The notes: generated from the sequence alone by a model not told the origin. A DNA stretch of 64,000 bases from Terriglobia bacterium (GCA_035712365.1 DASTAW010000039.1:124001-188000); one strand, 5' to 3'. Positions 1 to 8,760 are shown, numbered from the stretch's first letter. A program made the numbers and translations.

Positions 1-1
1 T

Positions 2-175
2 GTACGTGACGCGAATAAAGCTCTGGAATTTGCCGAAGCGGCCTGGCAGCGCCTTCAGGACACGTCCGGTTCCCACGCCTGGCTGGGGCGTCTCGCGCAC
101 CGGCGCGAAAGGTTGCTGAGAAAGGCGCAAAAGGAACGTGTTCCCGGCGAGTCCCAGCCTCGGCTGTCTCACTAG
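2..175 (+). CDS. C-terminal fragment of an unknown protein (cut by window edge)
   Basis: Frame 2 is open from the first base to a TAG at 173-175 and encodes 57 residues rich in Ala, Leu, Arg and Gln (ALEFAEAAWQRL, then a basic tail ending in LSH). The composition suggests helices, perhaps the end of a TPR-like protein, but no family can be named. The reading frame is judged real only because it is open, has coding-like codon use, and ends just before the next gene, which faces it. The start lies outside the window. Confidence 0.4.
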   Translation, partial: VRDANKALEFAEAAWQRLQDTSGSHAWLGRLAHRRERLLRKAQKERVPGESQPRLSH

Positions 176-183
176 CCTCAGAG

Positions 184-705
184 TCATGGTCCTTCGCTGG
201 TCTTCCCTTTGTACTTAAAGACCTCTTGCTGCCGTTCAACGGTTTCCTGATTGGTCACAGAATTTGTCTTGATGGTTTGCAACTCACCCACAAGCTCCAG
301 GTAGTCGGGACCGTCCTTCTTGCTCCCTTTTCCGCGCTGAGCGATCCCTGAAAAGCGGTAGTACATCTCGTGGATCTTGCGGGTCCGGAACTCAACATGA
401 TCGCCGTTGCGCTCGCCGATGGTTATGGGATAGCTCAAAATAGCGTCAGACTCCGATTGCCCCTGGAGCACGTCAATGTATCCTTTGAGCATCTGGTCTT
501 CCTGCAAAATCGCCAGCGTGTTATAGGGTTGCAGGAATTCGTAATCGCCCGTGATGTCGCTTACCTGGCTTGCCGCCGTTTGGGCCTTCAGGCTACACGA
601 CGCAGCAAGAGCCATAAGAGAGACGGCCAACCAGGCAGTTTTCTGCACCAGATTCAGCGTCGGCTGGTGGTCCTTCCGCCCCGTTTTACAGTAGAACCTG
701 CCCAC
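184..705 (-). CDS. Secreted protein of unknown function
   Basis: A protein of about 173 residues with a basic N-terminus, a hydrophobic stretch (TAWLAVSLMALAAS) and a likely signal peptidase site near LKAQ, so probably exported. The mature part alternates polar and hydrophobic residues (GDYEFLQPYNTLAILQ, GDHVEFRTRK, MYYRFSGIAQRG), as in a small beta-barrel or beta-sandwich. I chose the GTG at 705 because AGGAG lies about nine bases upstream; a TTG two codons earlier (711) sits too close to it. It converges with the fragment at the window edge. I do not recognise the family. Confidence 0.6.
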   Translation of the reverse strand: MGRFYCKTGRKDHQPTLNLVQKTAWLAVSLMALAASCSLKAQTAASQVSDITGDYEFLQPYNTLAILQEDQMLKGYIDVLQGQSESDAILSYPITIGERNGDHVEFRTRKIHEMYYRFSGIAQRGKGSKKDGPDYLELVGELQTIKTNSVTNQETVERQQEVFKYKGKTSEGP

Positions 706-861
706 TTGCAATCGCTCCTGTCCTGACTGTTTCCTTCCGTGTTTTGCCAGGAAGAAAGTTTAGTCCCGCTTCGTTTACCGGGCAAGCCACAAGCCTCTGC
801 CGGCGCGTAGGCTGCCAGGTTCACACAAAATATCGTATGGTTCCCAGGCGCCCGCCACTGG

Positions 862-3084
862 CTACTGTTTGCTGACTTCGAGGAGCAGATGGTTCGTAAA
901 ACGCGTGGTGAGCGTAGGGTCCTGGCCGGTCACGGTTCCCAGGTCCTTATCGTGTTCGTAATCGAAAACTTTGTAGCTGCTGTTCTTATCAAGTCCGCGC
1001 AATTCGATCTTACCTTGCCACGGGACTGCGGGATCAGGAGCATAAAAGGCATAGTACATTTCGCCGTCCTTGCTGATGGCGTAGGCTTCCGGGAAGTCAT
1101 ACCCATAGGTGTAGAGGTTCAGGAAAGTGCCGTTTGAAAGCATCTTCTGGTTGTAGATCGAGGTCCATTTCTTCCAGATCGCTTCCTTTTCGGGCGTCAG
1201 ATAAACTTCCTTGAAGTGCGGGCCGGGATTGGGCCAAACAAATTTGGTGCCGACCACCCCGCCGGGTCCAACGGTCGAAGCAAAATCCTTTCCCTTGTCG
1301 ATTTCATCGCCGCCCTTGAAAACGATATCGGTCAATTCAACGTGATCTCCGTAAACGGCAGCCTGCGGGCCAAGAAGGGCCTTATACATCTTGATTCGCC
1401 GCCGCACCTGGACGGAACCTACGGGGTCCGCAGTTACCGCCTGGTCCATATAAGGCAGCCAGGCGAAATTCGGCGGAGTTCCGCAGGAGCAGCTTTGGGT
1501 CACGCTGTCGGGTTTGAGTGCCCGGGTAGCCTCAAAAATCTGTTTGTATATTTCCGCCATCGCGCGGATGGAGTCCTGCGGGGATTTGTGATGGTGCTTG
1601 GGGTTGTAGCACGCCGGGATTGTGTAAACGTTGTCCAGCTTGCTGCCGTCGAATCCCCAATCGCGAATGAATTTTTCCGTCAGTTTCTTGTAGTATTCCT
1701 GGACCGCGGGCACAGCCGGGCAGAGCGCGCCCAGGCCGCGAACCATTTTTGCGGGCTTGCCATTCTTGTCGAGGATCAGCCAGTCAGGATGCTCTTTTAC
1801 GACCTCGGCTGTCTTGTAATGGTGAGACTCGTAACCGCCGGACCCGTCCTCTACGGCAATCGGCAGCCACCAGATCTGCACTGAAATCCCCTGTTGATGA
1901 AACGCACTCACCATCTTCTTGATGGAATCGCCCGGGAAAGTGTCTGGACGCGGGTCCCAGTCGCCATAAGTGTCAAACCAGCGATCGTCCAGCGTGGCCC
2001 AGCGGATGTGCATTTCGTTGAGCTTGGGAATAGTGCCCAGCATCTGTTTGGGAGTCACCTCGGATTCGTAGCCCCAGCCGCACCAACTGATCTGATAATC
2101 AGCGTCGCTGGGTTTGGGCAGGTCCCAGCCCTCGCGCTGCAGCGCCTCGGAATAAAGACGCAACGGCTCGTAGAAATCCCCAGAGTAGACCGCGACAAAC
2201 CCGTGCGGCGTGGAATAAGTGTCTCCAGGCTGGAGGGTTGTGCCCGGCTCCAGCACCATGGAGGCGCTCACGCGATCGTTGGCGCTGACGCCAACCGGAA
2301 GCGAGAGGACCCATGGGATCGTTTCAATATGCCCGATGGCCTCGCCCACCTTGTCCGTCCAGAACGCCACCACTGGAATGCCGCCGCCCTCGCCCCTGCG
2401 CTGCATGCCGCCCATCAGGTTCTGCTGGGAGAAGTGGTCCGAGATCTCGACGACGTTGTCCTTGCCCCACTTCTCGCTCGAGCCCTGGTATGACCACATC
2501 TGGTAGGGCGGCACGGAGGAATCGGCGAGGGAGGCGTTCAACTGGTGGCTGTCAACAACAACTTTGTCCAGGCTGACCGGCTTGTTGGCGAGATTCTTGT
2601 AGGACGTGGAAGTTATCAGAAGGCGGGGAAAGTCATCGTAAGCTTCGAAAACGACGGACTCCTGGATGGCTGCTCCGTTTTCCGCTTTGCTCGTGCCGGT
2701 GATTTCAACCCGCTTGCCCAGTTCACCGAGCTTGCCGCGCGCGTCGGTGACCTTAACGTGATCAAAGTCGAGAGTGAAATCCGCGATCTCTTTTGCATCG
2801 ACCGTTACCGAGTTTAAGGACCCGGGCCCGGATGAGTTGGGGTCATCCAAGGTAAGCCTCTTGCCTTGCTTCAGAAGGTACGCCCGTACGTATCCGGACG
2901 GCAACACCTCAAACTCGGCTGAAGAGGTTTTAATGGTGACCGGCCCGCCGGAGTTGGCCGTAACAGCAATCTTTGACGCTCCCGCGGTGGTGGGCGATGA
3001 ACTGTTCTGGCAGGAGATCATTGCCAGTAAGCCTGCCAAAGCCAGACATTGCAGCGCTGTAATGGGACGTAATGGTCGGCGCAT
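862..3084 (-). CDS. GH36/GH31-clan alpha-galactosidase-like lipoprotein
   Basis: A 740-residue exported glycoside hydrolase. The N-terminus has a hydrophobic stretch and a lipobox-like LLAMISC (Cys25), so it is probably a lipoprotein. Residues about 50-320 look like the beta-sandwich that precedes GH36 barrels. The barrel follows: RWATLDDRWFDTYGDW, then SVQIWWLP, then FDGSKLDNVY, where Asp484 sits at the position of the GH36/GH27 nucleophile (usually KxD). A second acidic cluster, MDQAVTADPVGS (Asp547/Asp553), fits the acid/base region. The pattern resembles raffinose-synthase-like GH36 proteins. GGAGGAT precedes the ATG. The likely role is removal of alpha-linked galactose or a related sugar outside the inner membrane; the substrate is not determined by sequence. 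Confidence 0.78.
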   Translation of the reverse strand: MRRPLRPITALQCLALAGLLAMISCQNSSSPTTAGASKIAVTANSGGPVTIKTSSAEFEVLPSGYVRAYLLKQGKRLTLDDPNSSGPGSLNSVTVDAKEIADFTLDFDHVKVTDARGKLGELGKRVEITGTSKAENGAAIQESVVFEAYDDFPRLLITSTSYKNLANKPVSLDKVVVDSHQLNASLADSSVPPYQMWSYQGSSEKWGKDNVVEISDHFSQQNLMGGMQRRGEGGGIPVVAFWTDKVGEAIGHIETIPWVLSLPVGVSANDRVSASMVLEPGTTLQPGDTYSTPHGFVAVYSGDFYEPLRLYSEALQREGWDLPKPSDADYQISWCGWGYESEVTPKQMLGTIPKLNEMHIRWATLDDRWFDTYGDWDPRPDTFPGDSIKKMVSAFHQQGISVQIWWLPIAVEDGSGGYESHHYKTAEVVKEHPDWLILDKNGKPAKMVRGLGALCPAVPAVQEYYKKLTEKFIRDWGFDGSKLDNVYTIPACYNPKHHHKSPQDSIRAMAEIYKQIFEATRALKPDSVTQSCSCGTPPNFAWLPYMDQAVTADPVGSVQVRRRIKMYKALLGPQAAVYGDHVELTDIVFKGGDEIDKGKDFASTVGPGGVVGTKFVWPNPGPHFKEVYLTPEKEAIWKKWTSIYNQKMLSNGTFLNLYTYGYDFPEAYAISKDGEMYYAFYAPDPAVPWQGKIELRGLDKNSSYKVFDYEHDKDLGTVTGQDPTLTTRFTNHLLLEVSKQ

Positions 3085-3260
3085 AGACCTATCCTCCCCG
3101 GGGAAATTCGCGTGAAATTCTGTCGCGGTTCAAGAGGCGATTATACTTCAGGCCAAACTGGGCTGTCATGCAGTTGAGTCTATGGATGCCGCAGCAGCGA
3201 AGGCAGCCGTGTCCAGAGCGCGACGCGGGAAGAAATCAAGGGGAGAGGTCCTCGCAGGCG

Positions 3261-4088
3261 CTATGGCCTGGCGCTTTCATAGCAGCCGAGGACGCGAAGG
3301 AAATTCGTGACTTCTTCCAGGTGCTCCAGCGCTTTCTTGCAGCGCTCTTCTTTGATGTTGCCGGCGAAATCAAGATAGAAGAAGTATTCCCACGGACGGC
3401 CGCTCACAGGCCTCGACTCCATTTTGGAGAGGTCGATATCGCGCAGAGCGAAAACGCTAAGGCACTTATAAAGCGCCCCCGGAACGTTCCGAGTTGAAAA
3501 AACGATGGAAACCTTGTTGGCCCGCGGCGAAACAATGGGCCTGGGCGATAGAAGCAGAAACCGGGTGAAGTTTTCGCTGTGATCTTCAAGATGGGTCTTC
3601 AGAATGCGCGCTCGATAAAAGGAGGCGGCAACCCGGCTTGCGATGGCGGCGGAACCGATGGGACGTTCAGCCGCCAGCATCTTGACGCTCCCAGCCGTGT
3701 CATAGAATGGAACTCGATCGACCTTGGGATGGCTCGAAAAGAATTTGTTGCACTGGGCCAGGGCCACTGGATGGGAATAGACGCGTTGAAGGTTGCGCAG
3801 CGTGGTTCCCGGAAACGCAATCAGATTGTGAACAATTCGCAGCTTAGCTTCGGCCACGATGTGCAGGTCATTCTTCAGCAGGAGATCGTAGTTTTCATAA
3901 ACCGAACCGGCCAAAGTGTTTTCAATGGGCGCCAGGCAACGGGACGCTTTGCCTTTTGCCACGCTGGCGAACAGAGCTTCGAAAGTTGGACAGGGAAGCA
4001 CCTGAATGTTGCGGCCCAGCAGCTTGTAGGCTGCTTCTTCGCTGAATGCTCCGCGCTCACCCTGGAATGCGATCGTCTCTTTTTTCAT
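3261..4088 (-). CDS. pheA: Prephenate dehydratase
   Basis: Converts prephenate to phenylpyruvate, the committed step to phenylalanine. The 275-residue protein is the monofunctional form without a chorismate mutase domain. The catalytic PDT domain covers about residues 4-180, with FQGERGAFSEEAA at the start, APIENTLAGSVYENY, and the ENFTRFLLL motif carrying the Thr-Arg-Phe triad. The C-terminal ACT domain (about 190-270) includes the KMESRPVSGRPWEYFFY segment that forms the Phe-binding ESRP motif, so feedback inhibition by Phe is expected. Length is normal for the family. It is followed 113 bases away by the TetR gene on the same strand, upstream of it in transcription. Confidence 0.95.
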   Translation of the reverse strand: MKKETIAFQGERGAFSEEAAYKLLGRNIQVLPCPTFEALFASVAKGKASRCLAPIENTLAGSVYENYDLLLKNDLHIVAEAKLRIVHNLIAFPGTTLRNLQRVYSHPVALAQCNKFFSSHPKVDRVPFYDTAGSVKMLAAERPIGSAAIASRVAASFYRARILKTHLEDHSENFTRFLLLSPRPIVSPRANKVSIVFSTRNVPGALYKCLSVFALRDIDLSKMESRPVSGRPWEYFFYLDFAGNIKEERCKKALEHLEEVTNFLRVLGCYESARP

Positions 4089-4201
4089 GCCGGGAGACCT
4101 GCGCCTTTTTCATTTGACAAGGACGAGATGCTATCACGACGACCTACGATGAACAACGGACGCTGTTTGAGTGCCCCGTACGGAGACGTGACGGTCCGCT
4201 A

Positions 4202-4843
4202 TTAGATAAACGGGTTATGATCTTCCGGCCGGGAGGAGAGAGAAGCGCCGCCGTCGCCCAGCAGTCCTCTGAAAAAGAAATCGACGCATCCGCTCGTGAG
4301 CTCTTCCTGCGAAATAGGGCCTTCGGGATGGTACCACTGATAGAGCCAGTTGATGATGCCGAGAAGATTGAAGGCGGCGAGCGCGGGCGATATCAGGTGC
4401 TCATGGCCAGACTGGTCCTGGACCTGGACGATCAACTCCTCCAGATAACGGATGTAAGCCTTCTTTCGCGCATTGATCTTCTGGCGCAGCTCGCCTTTCA
4501 GTGACCGGTTTTCGTGCAGGATCACGGTGATCTCCATGTCGCGCGCGCGCACGACAAGGTCAATGTGTCCGATGATCGTCTGGCGAAGCTTCTCCCTGGG
4601 GTCCTGTATCGACTTCACCTTTTCGAGCACGCTCTCATCGAGAATATCCATGCCGTAGTTCATGATCTCGAATAGAAGGCGGTCTTTGCTGCCGACATGA
4701 TGGTACAGTCCAGCCTTGGTGAGGTGGACGGCCTCCGCGATGTCCTGCATGGATGCGCCGTCGTAACCCTTCTCGTAGAAGACGCGCGCAGCGGTGCGGC
4801 AAATCTCCCGAAGCTTCTGTTTGGGATCAGCGGTCTCAGTCAT
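4202..4843 (-). CDS. TetR/AcrR family transcriptional regulator
   Basis: A 213-residue one-component repressor. The N-terminal helix-turn-helix is clear: ICRTAARVFYEKGYDGAS, MQDIAEAVHLTKAGLYHHVGSKDRLL (residues about 12-60). The C-terminal ligand domain (ITVILHENRSLKGELRQKINARKKAYIRYLEELI) resembles the KstR2/FadR-like class that senses acyl-CoA compounds, but the ligand cannot be read from sequence. It lies upstream of pheA on the same strand with a 113-base gap, so co-transcription is possible though functionally unexplained. No convincing palindromic operator was found just upstream of it. Confidence 0.9.
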   Translation of the reverse strand: MTETADPKQKLREICRTAARVFYEKGYDGASMQDIAEAVHLTKAGLYHHVGSKDRLLFEIMNYGMDILDESVLEKVKSIQDPREKLRQTIIGHIDLVVRARDMEITVILHENRSLKGELRQKINARKKAYIRYLEELIVQVQDQSGHEHLISPALAAFNLLGIINWLYQWYHPEGPISQEELTSGCVDFFFRGLLGDGGASLSSRPEDHNPFI

Positions 4844-5951
4844 AGAGCAATTACGCAGAACGAATGCGCCGTCAGTCTACCACACGCGATGCGGACTTCG
4901 GGATGAAGTATGCTGTATTCGGCGCGATGAACAGAGGCTAGCGTGTAAGACGCGCGCTCGCAAACGCAAATTTTACACGCTGTGCCATACTTCAACAAAT
5001 TTTTCGTGAGCCCGAAATCTTCGCCGCGCTATCGATAAACTAATCACAATGTTTACAATAAATTAGAATTTTCGTAAAAATTTCACCAAAAATCCCAAGC
5101 GTCCCATTCAGGGGGGGCAAACGGGCAAGTATATAGCCTACGTGACTGGCATTGCGTTTCATTGCAATCGCCCCGCGCAGAACGGTCCATCGCCCTTCCA
5201 AGCACCGCGGCCGGCAGCGGGGCTTCGCCAACCTGAGTGATTTCGAGTGAGAAGAAGTTGCTGGAGAAGCTCGACTCCATGCACGCTCATCACGCGCAGC
5301 GCGGCCTGGTCAATTCCGCTGAGCAGCGGCCGCGGCGGAGTTTCCGGTTCTATTGCCGGGAGGGCGCGTCGTTGCTGTCAACGGACAGGCTTCCCTGAAA
5401 TCGCACGGCGAAGTTGTAGACCGCGTAGATCGCACACATCGCAAAGGACGCGATTCAGGCGCCAGCCGGCGTAGCGGCGGTCCCGCCGAGCGGGACCGCC
5501 ATTTGGCGAGGCCCCGTACCAGACGGTACGGGACGAGGTAAACTCGCCGCTACATTTTTTCCTAGGTGCGTCCGCCCCGAGACCAGCCGCATGGGATTTG
5601 AAATTTCAGATTTGAGATTTCAGAACGGAACCGTGACCTCAGCCTCGGAGGTCCGCGCCACCCGTCTTCAATCCACTCCCGCGGGTTCGCAGAGACAGAA
5701 ACCGCCTCTGCGCCAGCCGCGCATCATCTCATCGTTCACCATTACCCGCTTGACGCCTCGGGTTCCTAAGCGTACGATTCTCACAGACCACAGATAGACG
5801 AGGCTCAAGTTTTCATTCCTTTATTCCGCAAAGGAGCGATAGCTTGCCTGCAGCGCATCTCTTGCCGCGCAAGACTCCGGATCTGATTTGGGAGGAGCCT
5901 GCACCTCCCCACCACTCTTTCAGGGCAAAAACACCAAGACAGGAGGGAAAG
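4844..5951. other. Intergenic region without a recognisable gene
   Basis: About 1.1 kb between the divergent TetR and beta-helix genes. Open frames here are short and have no family-like sequence. It contains an AT-rich stretch near 5035-5095, the palindromic element described at 5471-5553, and a run of repeats of the type ATTTCAGATTTGAGATTTCAG near 5597-5626. Nothing points to a functional gene; it may be a decayed accessory region. Confidence 0.5.
5471..5553. repeat. Palindromic element with GTAGCGGCG/CGCCGCTAC ends
   Basis: An 83 bp unit begins GTAGCGGCG and ends CGCCGCTAC, an exact 9 bp terminal inverted repeat. Inside are two further hairpins: GGTCCCGCCGAGCGGGACC, and CCCGTACC pairing with GGTACGGG. 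A related unit with the same layout occurs at 43468-43560, and partial versions at 58290-58335 and at the window end. This fits a dispersed REP- or MITE-like family. Confidence 0.65.
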
Positions 5952-7229
5952 ATGAACAAGAGTAGTGTACGCAAGGCCGTCCTACTGTGCTCGTGGGCGG
6001 TCTTATCGATGACTTTGTGCGTCAGCGCCAGAGCCACAACCTGGCACGTGGGGCCGACCCAAACTTACAAAACGCCTTGCAGTTTAAACAACGCGGGTGT
6101 TTTGGCGGATGGCGACACGATTATGATCGACTATTCTCCATCCACGGGTCCGGGCGTGGGCTACTATGATGACACCTGCAATTGGACCCAAAACAGCCTG
6201 ACCCTGATCGGTTTGCCCGGCCCCGGCGGCGCCCGGCCTGTCCTCAACACTGCGGGGTTGACGGACAAGAACAATACCGGGCATATTTCAGGCCGAAAGG
6301 CGATCTGGGTTATTTCGGGAAACGACACGGTGATCGAGAACATGGAATTTGAGAATGCGGCGGTTTCCAATGACGACGGAGCCAATGGCGCCGGAATTCG
6401 CATGCAGGGCGGGAACCTTACCATCCTGAATTGCTATTTCCACGATAACCAGGACGGAATCCTGGGCGGCGCCGGCCCAGGCAATGTTGTGATCAAGTAC
6501 TCGGAGTTTGCTCATAATGGAGTCAGCAGCAAGGCCCTCTCCGAGGGTTACGGGTTTACCCACAACCTCTATATCGGGAATTGCGCCTCGCTGCTGTTCG
6601 CTTTTAACTATACCCACGACGCCAACGTCGGCCATCTGTTGAAGTCGCGCGCAGCGGTCAACTACATCCTCTACAATCGCATCACCGGGGAAAACGGGAC
6701 TGACAGCTACGAAATCGACCTGCCCAATGGGGGAACTTCCTACGTCATCGGGAATTTGATTCAACAGGGCCCTAATACGGGGAACAGCACGATTCTGAGT
6801 TACCTGGAGGAAGGGACCAATCCAAACAATCCCGGGCATGATCTTTACGTGGTGAACAACACCGTGGTGAATCAGTATTCTGATGGAACCTTCGTCTTTG
6901 CCAAGTCCCCGGCGGCGCCCGCTTTACTGCAAAATAATATCCTGGACGGTCCTGGCACTATCACCAATCAGGCCAACGCCATTTTTATGACCAACTTTAC
7001 CGGCGGCGAGCCGATGCTCGCGGATATCGACAATTACGACTATCACCTGCTGCAGGGCTCGCCCGCAATCGATGCCGGATCGCAACCGGCGTCGGTGAAT
7101 GACTTTTCGCTTGCGCCAAAATACGAGTACGTCCATCCAGCCTGCGGCGAGCAGCGCCACCCGATCGGCACGATTGACATCGGCGCTTACGAGTTTGGCG
7201 GGGCTGGTCCGATGTTGCAGTGCAGATGA
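5952..7229 (+). CDS. Secreted right-handed parallel beta-helix protein
   Basis: A 425-residue protein with signal peptide (MNKSSVRKAVLLCSWAVLSM, cleavage near SARA). The body has the repeating, Asn- and Gly-rich rungs of pectate-lyase-like beta-helices: DTVIENMEFENAAVSND, GNLTILNCYFHDNQDGILGGAG, HDLYVVNNTVVNQYSDG, LQNNILDGPG. The C-terminus (IDAGSQPASV, IGTIDIGAYEFGG) is the usual end of such proteins. A role in binding or cleaving acidic polysaccharide is plausible, but no catalytic triad can be assigned. The ATG at 5952 is chosen because AGGAGGG lies immediately upstream; an upstream in-frame start would bury the signal peptide. An intrinsic terminator follows the stop. A copy of the last 83 bases of this gene is found at 9478-9560. 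Confidence 0.82.
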   Translation: MNKSSVRKAVLLCSWAVLSMTLCVSARATTWHVGPTQTYKTPCSLNNAGVLADGDTIMIDYSPSTGPGVGYYDDTCNWTQNSLTLIGLPGPGGARPVLNTAGLTDKNNTGHISGRKAIWVISGNDTVIENMEFENAAVSNDDGANGAGIRMQGGNLTILNCYFHDNQDGILGGAGPGNVVIKYSEFAHNGVSSKALSEGYGFTHNLYIGNCASLLFAFNYTHDANVGHLLKSRAAVNYILYNRITGENGTDSYEIDLPNGGTSYVIGNLIQQGPNTGNSTILSYLEEGTNPNNPGHDLYVVNNTVVNQYSDGTFVFAKSPAAPALLQNNILDGPGTITNQANAIFMTNFTGGEPMLADIDNYDYHLLQGSPAIDAGSQPASVNDFSLAPKYEYVHPACGEQRHPIGTIDIGAYEFGGAGPMLQCR

Positions 7230-7246
7230 GAGTGGTTAGCGGGTAG

Positions 7247-7281
7247 CCATGGTCAGTGTTGTTCTGACCGTGGGGTTTTTA
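7247..7281 (+). terminator. Intrinsic terminator of the beta-helix gene
   Basis: CCATGGTCAG and CTGACCGTGG form a 10 bp stem (one G-T pair) around TGTTGTT, followed by GGTTTTTAT, 17 bases after the stop codon. An inverted copy of this hairpin, without the T-run, lies at 9011-9047. Confidence 0.75.
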
Positions 7282-7324
7282 TCCGCGATATCCCTTTGGC
7301 AGCCGCATGTAATCAATTTTGATC

Positions 7325-7516
7325 GCGGGTGGCGCATACGTCGCCGCCTTTGCGATGTATGCGGCTTGATGGCAGCCCAGCACGGCGCTGGTCAAACCCC
7401 TAGGAGCCAAGCAGCACATGTGTCCTCCCCGGATTATGTGGCGCCCGGCAGCGGTGCGCGGCATTTTTCAAAAAAGCCGCATACATTCCAAACACCGGAA
7501 CGTATGCGCCACCCGC
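7325..7516. repeat. ~190 bp terminal-inverted-repeat element, copy A
   Basis: Begins GCGGGTGGCGCATACG and ends CGTATGCGCCACCCGC. The inverted ends extend imperfectly over about 43 bp (36 matches), up to the TATGCGGCTT/AAGCCGCATA pair. The core is non-palindromic (CAGCACGGCGCTGGTCAAAC, then TGTCCTCCCCGGATTAT). Three further near-identical copies lie at 9290-9479, 10458-10648 and 10697-10886. The outer bases match those of the RAYT element at 9654-10340, which suggests a shared mobilising enzyme. Confidence 0.9.
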
Positions 7517-7552
7517 GTTTGAATGCCTGAGGGCCCGCGGGCAAAAGAGGAT

Positions 7553-7581
7553 TTGACATTCCGGTGCACCCTATGTAGACT
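7553..7581 (+). promoter_or_regulatory. Sigma-70-type promoter of the PadR gene
   Basis: TTGACA (7553-7558), a 17-base spacer and TAGACT (7576-7581). The PadR start codon is at 7589, about where transcription would begin, and no Shine-Dalgarno sequence is present. The mRNA is therefore predicted to be leaderless. Confidence 0.65.
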
Positions 7582-7588
7582 AACAACT

Positions 7589-7906
7589 ATGGATAAGCAC
7601 AAACCAAGAATCACGGCACAAACACTAAAGGTCATGGGCGTCCTTATGTCGTCTCTGGAAACCCAACTGTCCGGTGCTGATATTGCGCGCGCCACTAAAC
7701 TACAGTCGGGAACCCTTTACCCCATCCTGCTACGCTTGGAGCAGGCAAAGTGGCTTGAAAGCCGCTGGGAGGCTGGTAACCCCCACGACCTGGGGAGGCC
7801 AAGGCGGCGATATTACAGGCTCACCGGCCTTGGCGCCAGAAGCGCCCGCGCGGCCTTCCGAGATGTAGCCTCTTCTATCGGGATCGGGGGACTTGCATGG
7901 CAGTGA
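7589..7906 (+). CDS. PadR family transcriptional regulator
   Basis: A 105-residue winged-helix protein: KVMGVLMSSLETQLSGADIARATKLQSGTLYP-type PadR recognition helix, then ILLRLEQAKWLESRWE and the wing GRPRRRYYRLTGLGA. It lacks the long C-terminal coiled coil of large PadR proteins. It starts at the promoter's predicted +1 and has no ribosome-binding site. Its last ten bases overlap the start of the next gene, so the two are very likely translated together, and PadR may repress its own small operon. Copy A of the ~190 bp repeat ends only 36 bases upstream of the -35 box. Confidence 0.85.
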   Translation: MDKHKPRITAQTLKVMGVLMSSLETQLSGADIARATKLQSGTLYPILLRLEQAKWLESRWEAGNPHDLGRPRRRYYRLTGLGARSARAAFRDVASSIGIGGLAWQ

Positions 7907-8754
7907 TCGTGGACATTGTTGGAATAATCTGCAAAATCATCGCCGGAGCAGTCAGCCAACAGCTCACCAATGAATTCAAAGAATGGACGTGCTGGGTTAT
8001 TGAGCGCCTTGTCCAGCGGGCGGTTCAGCGACTGCCAAAGGACGAACGGGATCGGTTTGGGGAGGAATGGCGAAGTCACATTGACGAGGTTCCCGGCCAG
8101 ATCGGCAAAATTGTTGTTGCGCTGAATTTCACCAGGGCCGCGCGCAAAATTTCTGCAATGGCAAAGGCGGGGTACCGGGACGCTCTTCCGGGAGACAATC
8201 TCAAGCGCGCTGTCGACGTGGTGGCAAGCGCAGCATTCCTGGTTGCGGTTGCACCGGAACTGGGTTTGATAGCGACGATCCTACGACTGACGGGCCACGG
8301 GTCCGCTCTCGTTTGCGAGACTCGGGTAGGGCTTTGTGGTCGAAGATTTGAGATGCTGAGGTTTCGCATTGCCTCCCCTTATGAACTCCGAGGCGCTGGC
8401 TCTGGCACCCATGAGCATCGAGAGCCTTTGACCAGGCTTGGCGGTTTTCTGCGCAAGACGGGCCTCTATTTTCTGCCAGTGGCGATCAATGTATTCCGCG
8501 GGGACATGAGCCTGATCGGCCCTTTGCCGCACCCTGTAAATATCGCCGGACAAATGTCCCAATGCGTTCCTAGGTACGATGAGCGAACCAAAGTACGCCC
8601 CGGTCTCGTCAGCTTAGCGACTTTGAGAAGTTCGTGGGAGCCCCTCTCTGAGCTCGCCGACGACATTTATTACGTCCGGAATCGCAGCTTGAAACTGGAC
8701 TTCACCATCTTTTGCCAAGCGGTCAGAGATATCTGGATGAGGCGCGAGGAGTAG
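7897..8754 (+). CDS. Degenerate bacterial sugar transferase (phosphoglycosyltransferase-like)
   Basis: A 285-residue protein of two parts. Residues about 35-90 (RAVQRLPKDERDRFGEEW, then HIDEVPGQIGKIVVAL) resemble a short helical module seen in small actinobacterial and acidobacterial proteins. Residues about 100-280 match the bacterial sugar transferase family (PglC/WcaJ type): NLKRAVDVVASAAFL, FEMLRFR, LGGFLRKTGLYFLP, FRGDMSLIGPLP, KVRPGLVSL, YYVRNRSLKLDF. In active enzymes the helix reads KTSLDELP, with the Asp-Glu catalytic pair; here it reads KTGLYFLP (Tyr191, Phe192), and GPRP is GPLP. Catalysis as a phosphoglycosyltransferase is therefore unlikely. It overlaps the PadR gene by ten bases. 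Confidence 0.75.
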   Translation: MAVIVDIVGIICKIIAGAVSQQLTNEFKEWTCWVIERLVQRAVQRLPKDERDRFGEEWRSHIDEVPGQIGKIVVALNFTRAARKISAMAKAGYRDALPGDNLKRAVDVVASAAFLVAVAPELGLIATILRLTGHGSALVCETRVGLCGRRFEMLRFRIASPYELRGAGSGTHEHREPLTRLGGFLRKTGLYFLPVAINVFRGDMSLIGPLPHPVNIAGQMSQCVPRYDERTKVRPGLVSLATLRSSWEPLSELADDIYYVRNRSLKLDFTIFCQAVRDIWMRREE

Positions 8755-8760
8755 AGCACC

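Noticed and set aside
5247-5474. Arg/Ser-rich frame in the 5 kb intergenic region
   Set aside because: Composition is typical of GC-rich shadow frames; no start signal or family motif. The opposite strand has a short MCAIYAVYNFAV peptide that recalls transposase ends, but it is too short to call.
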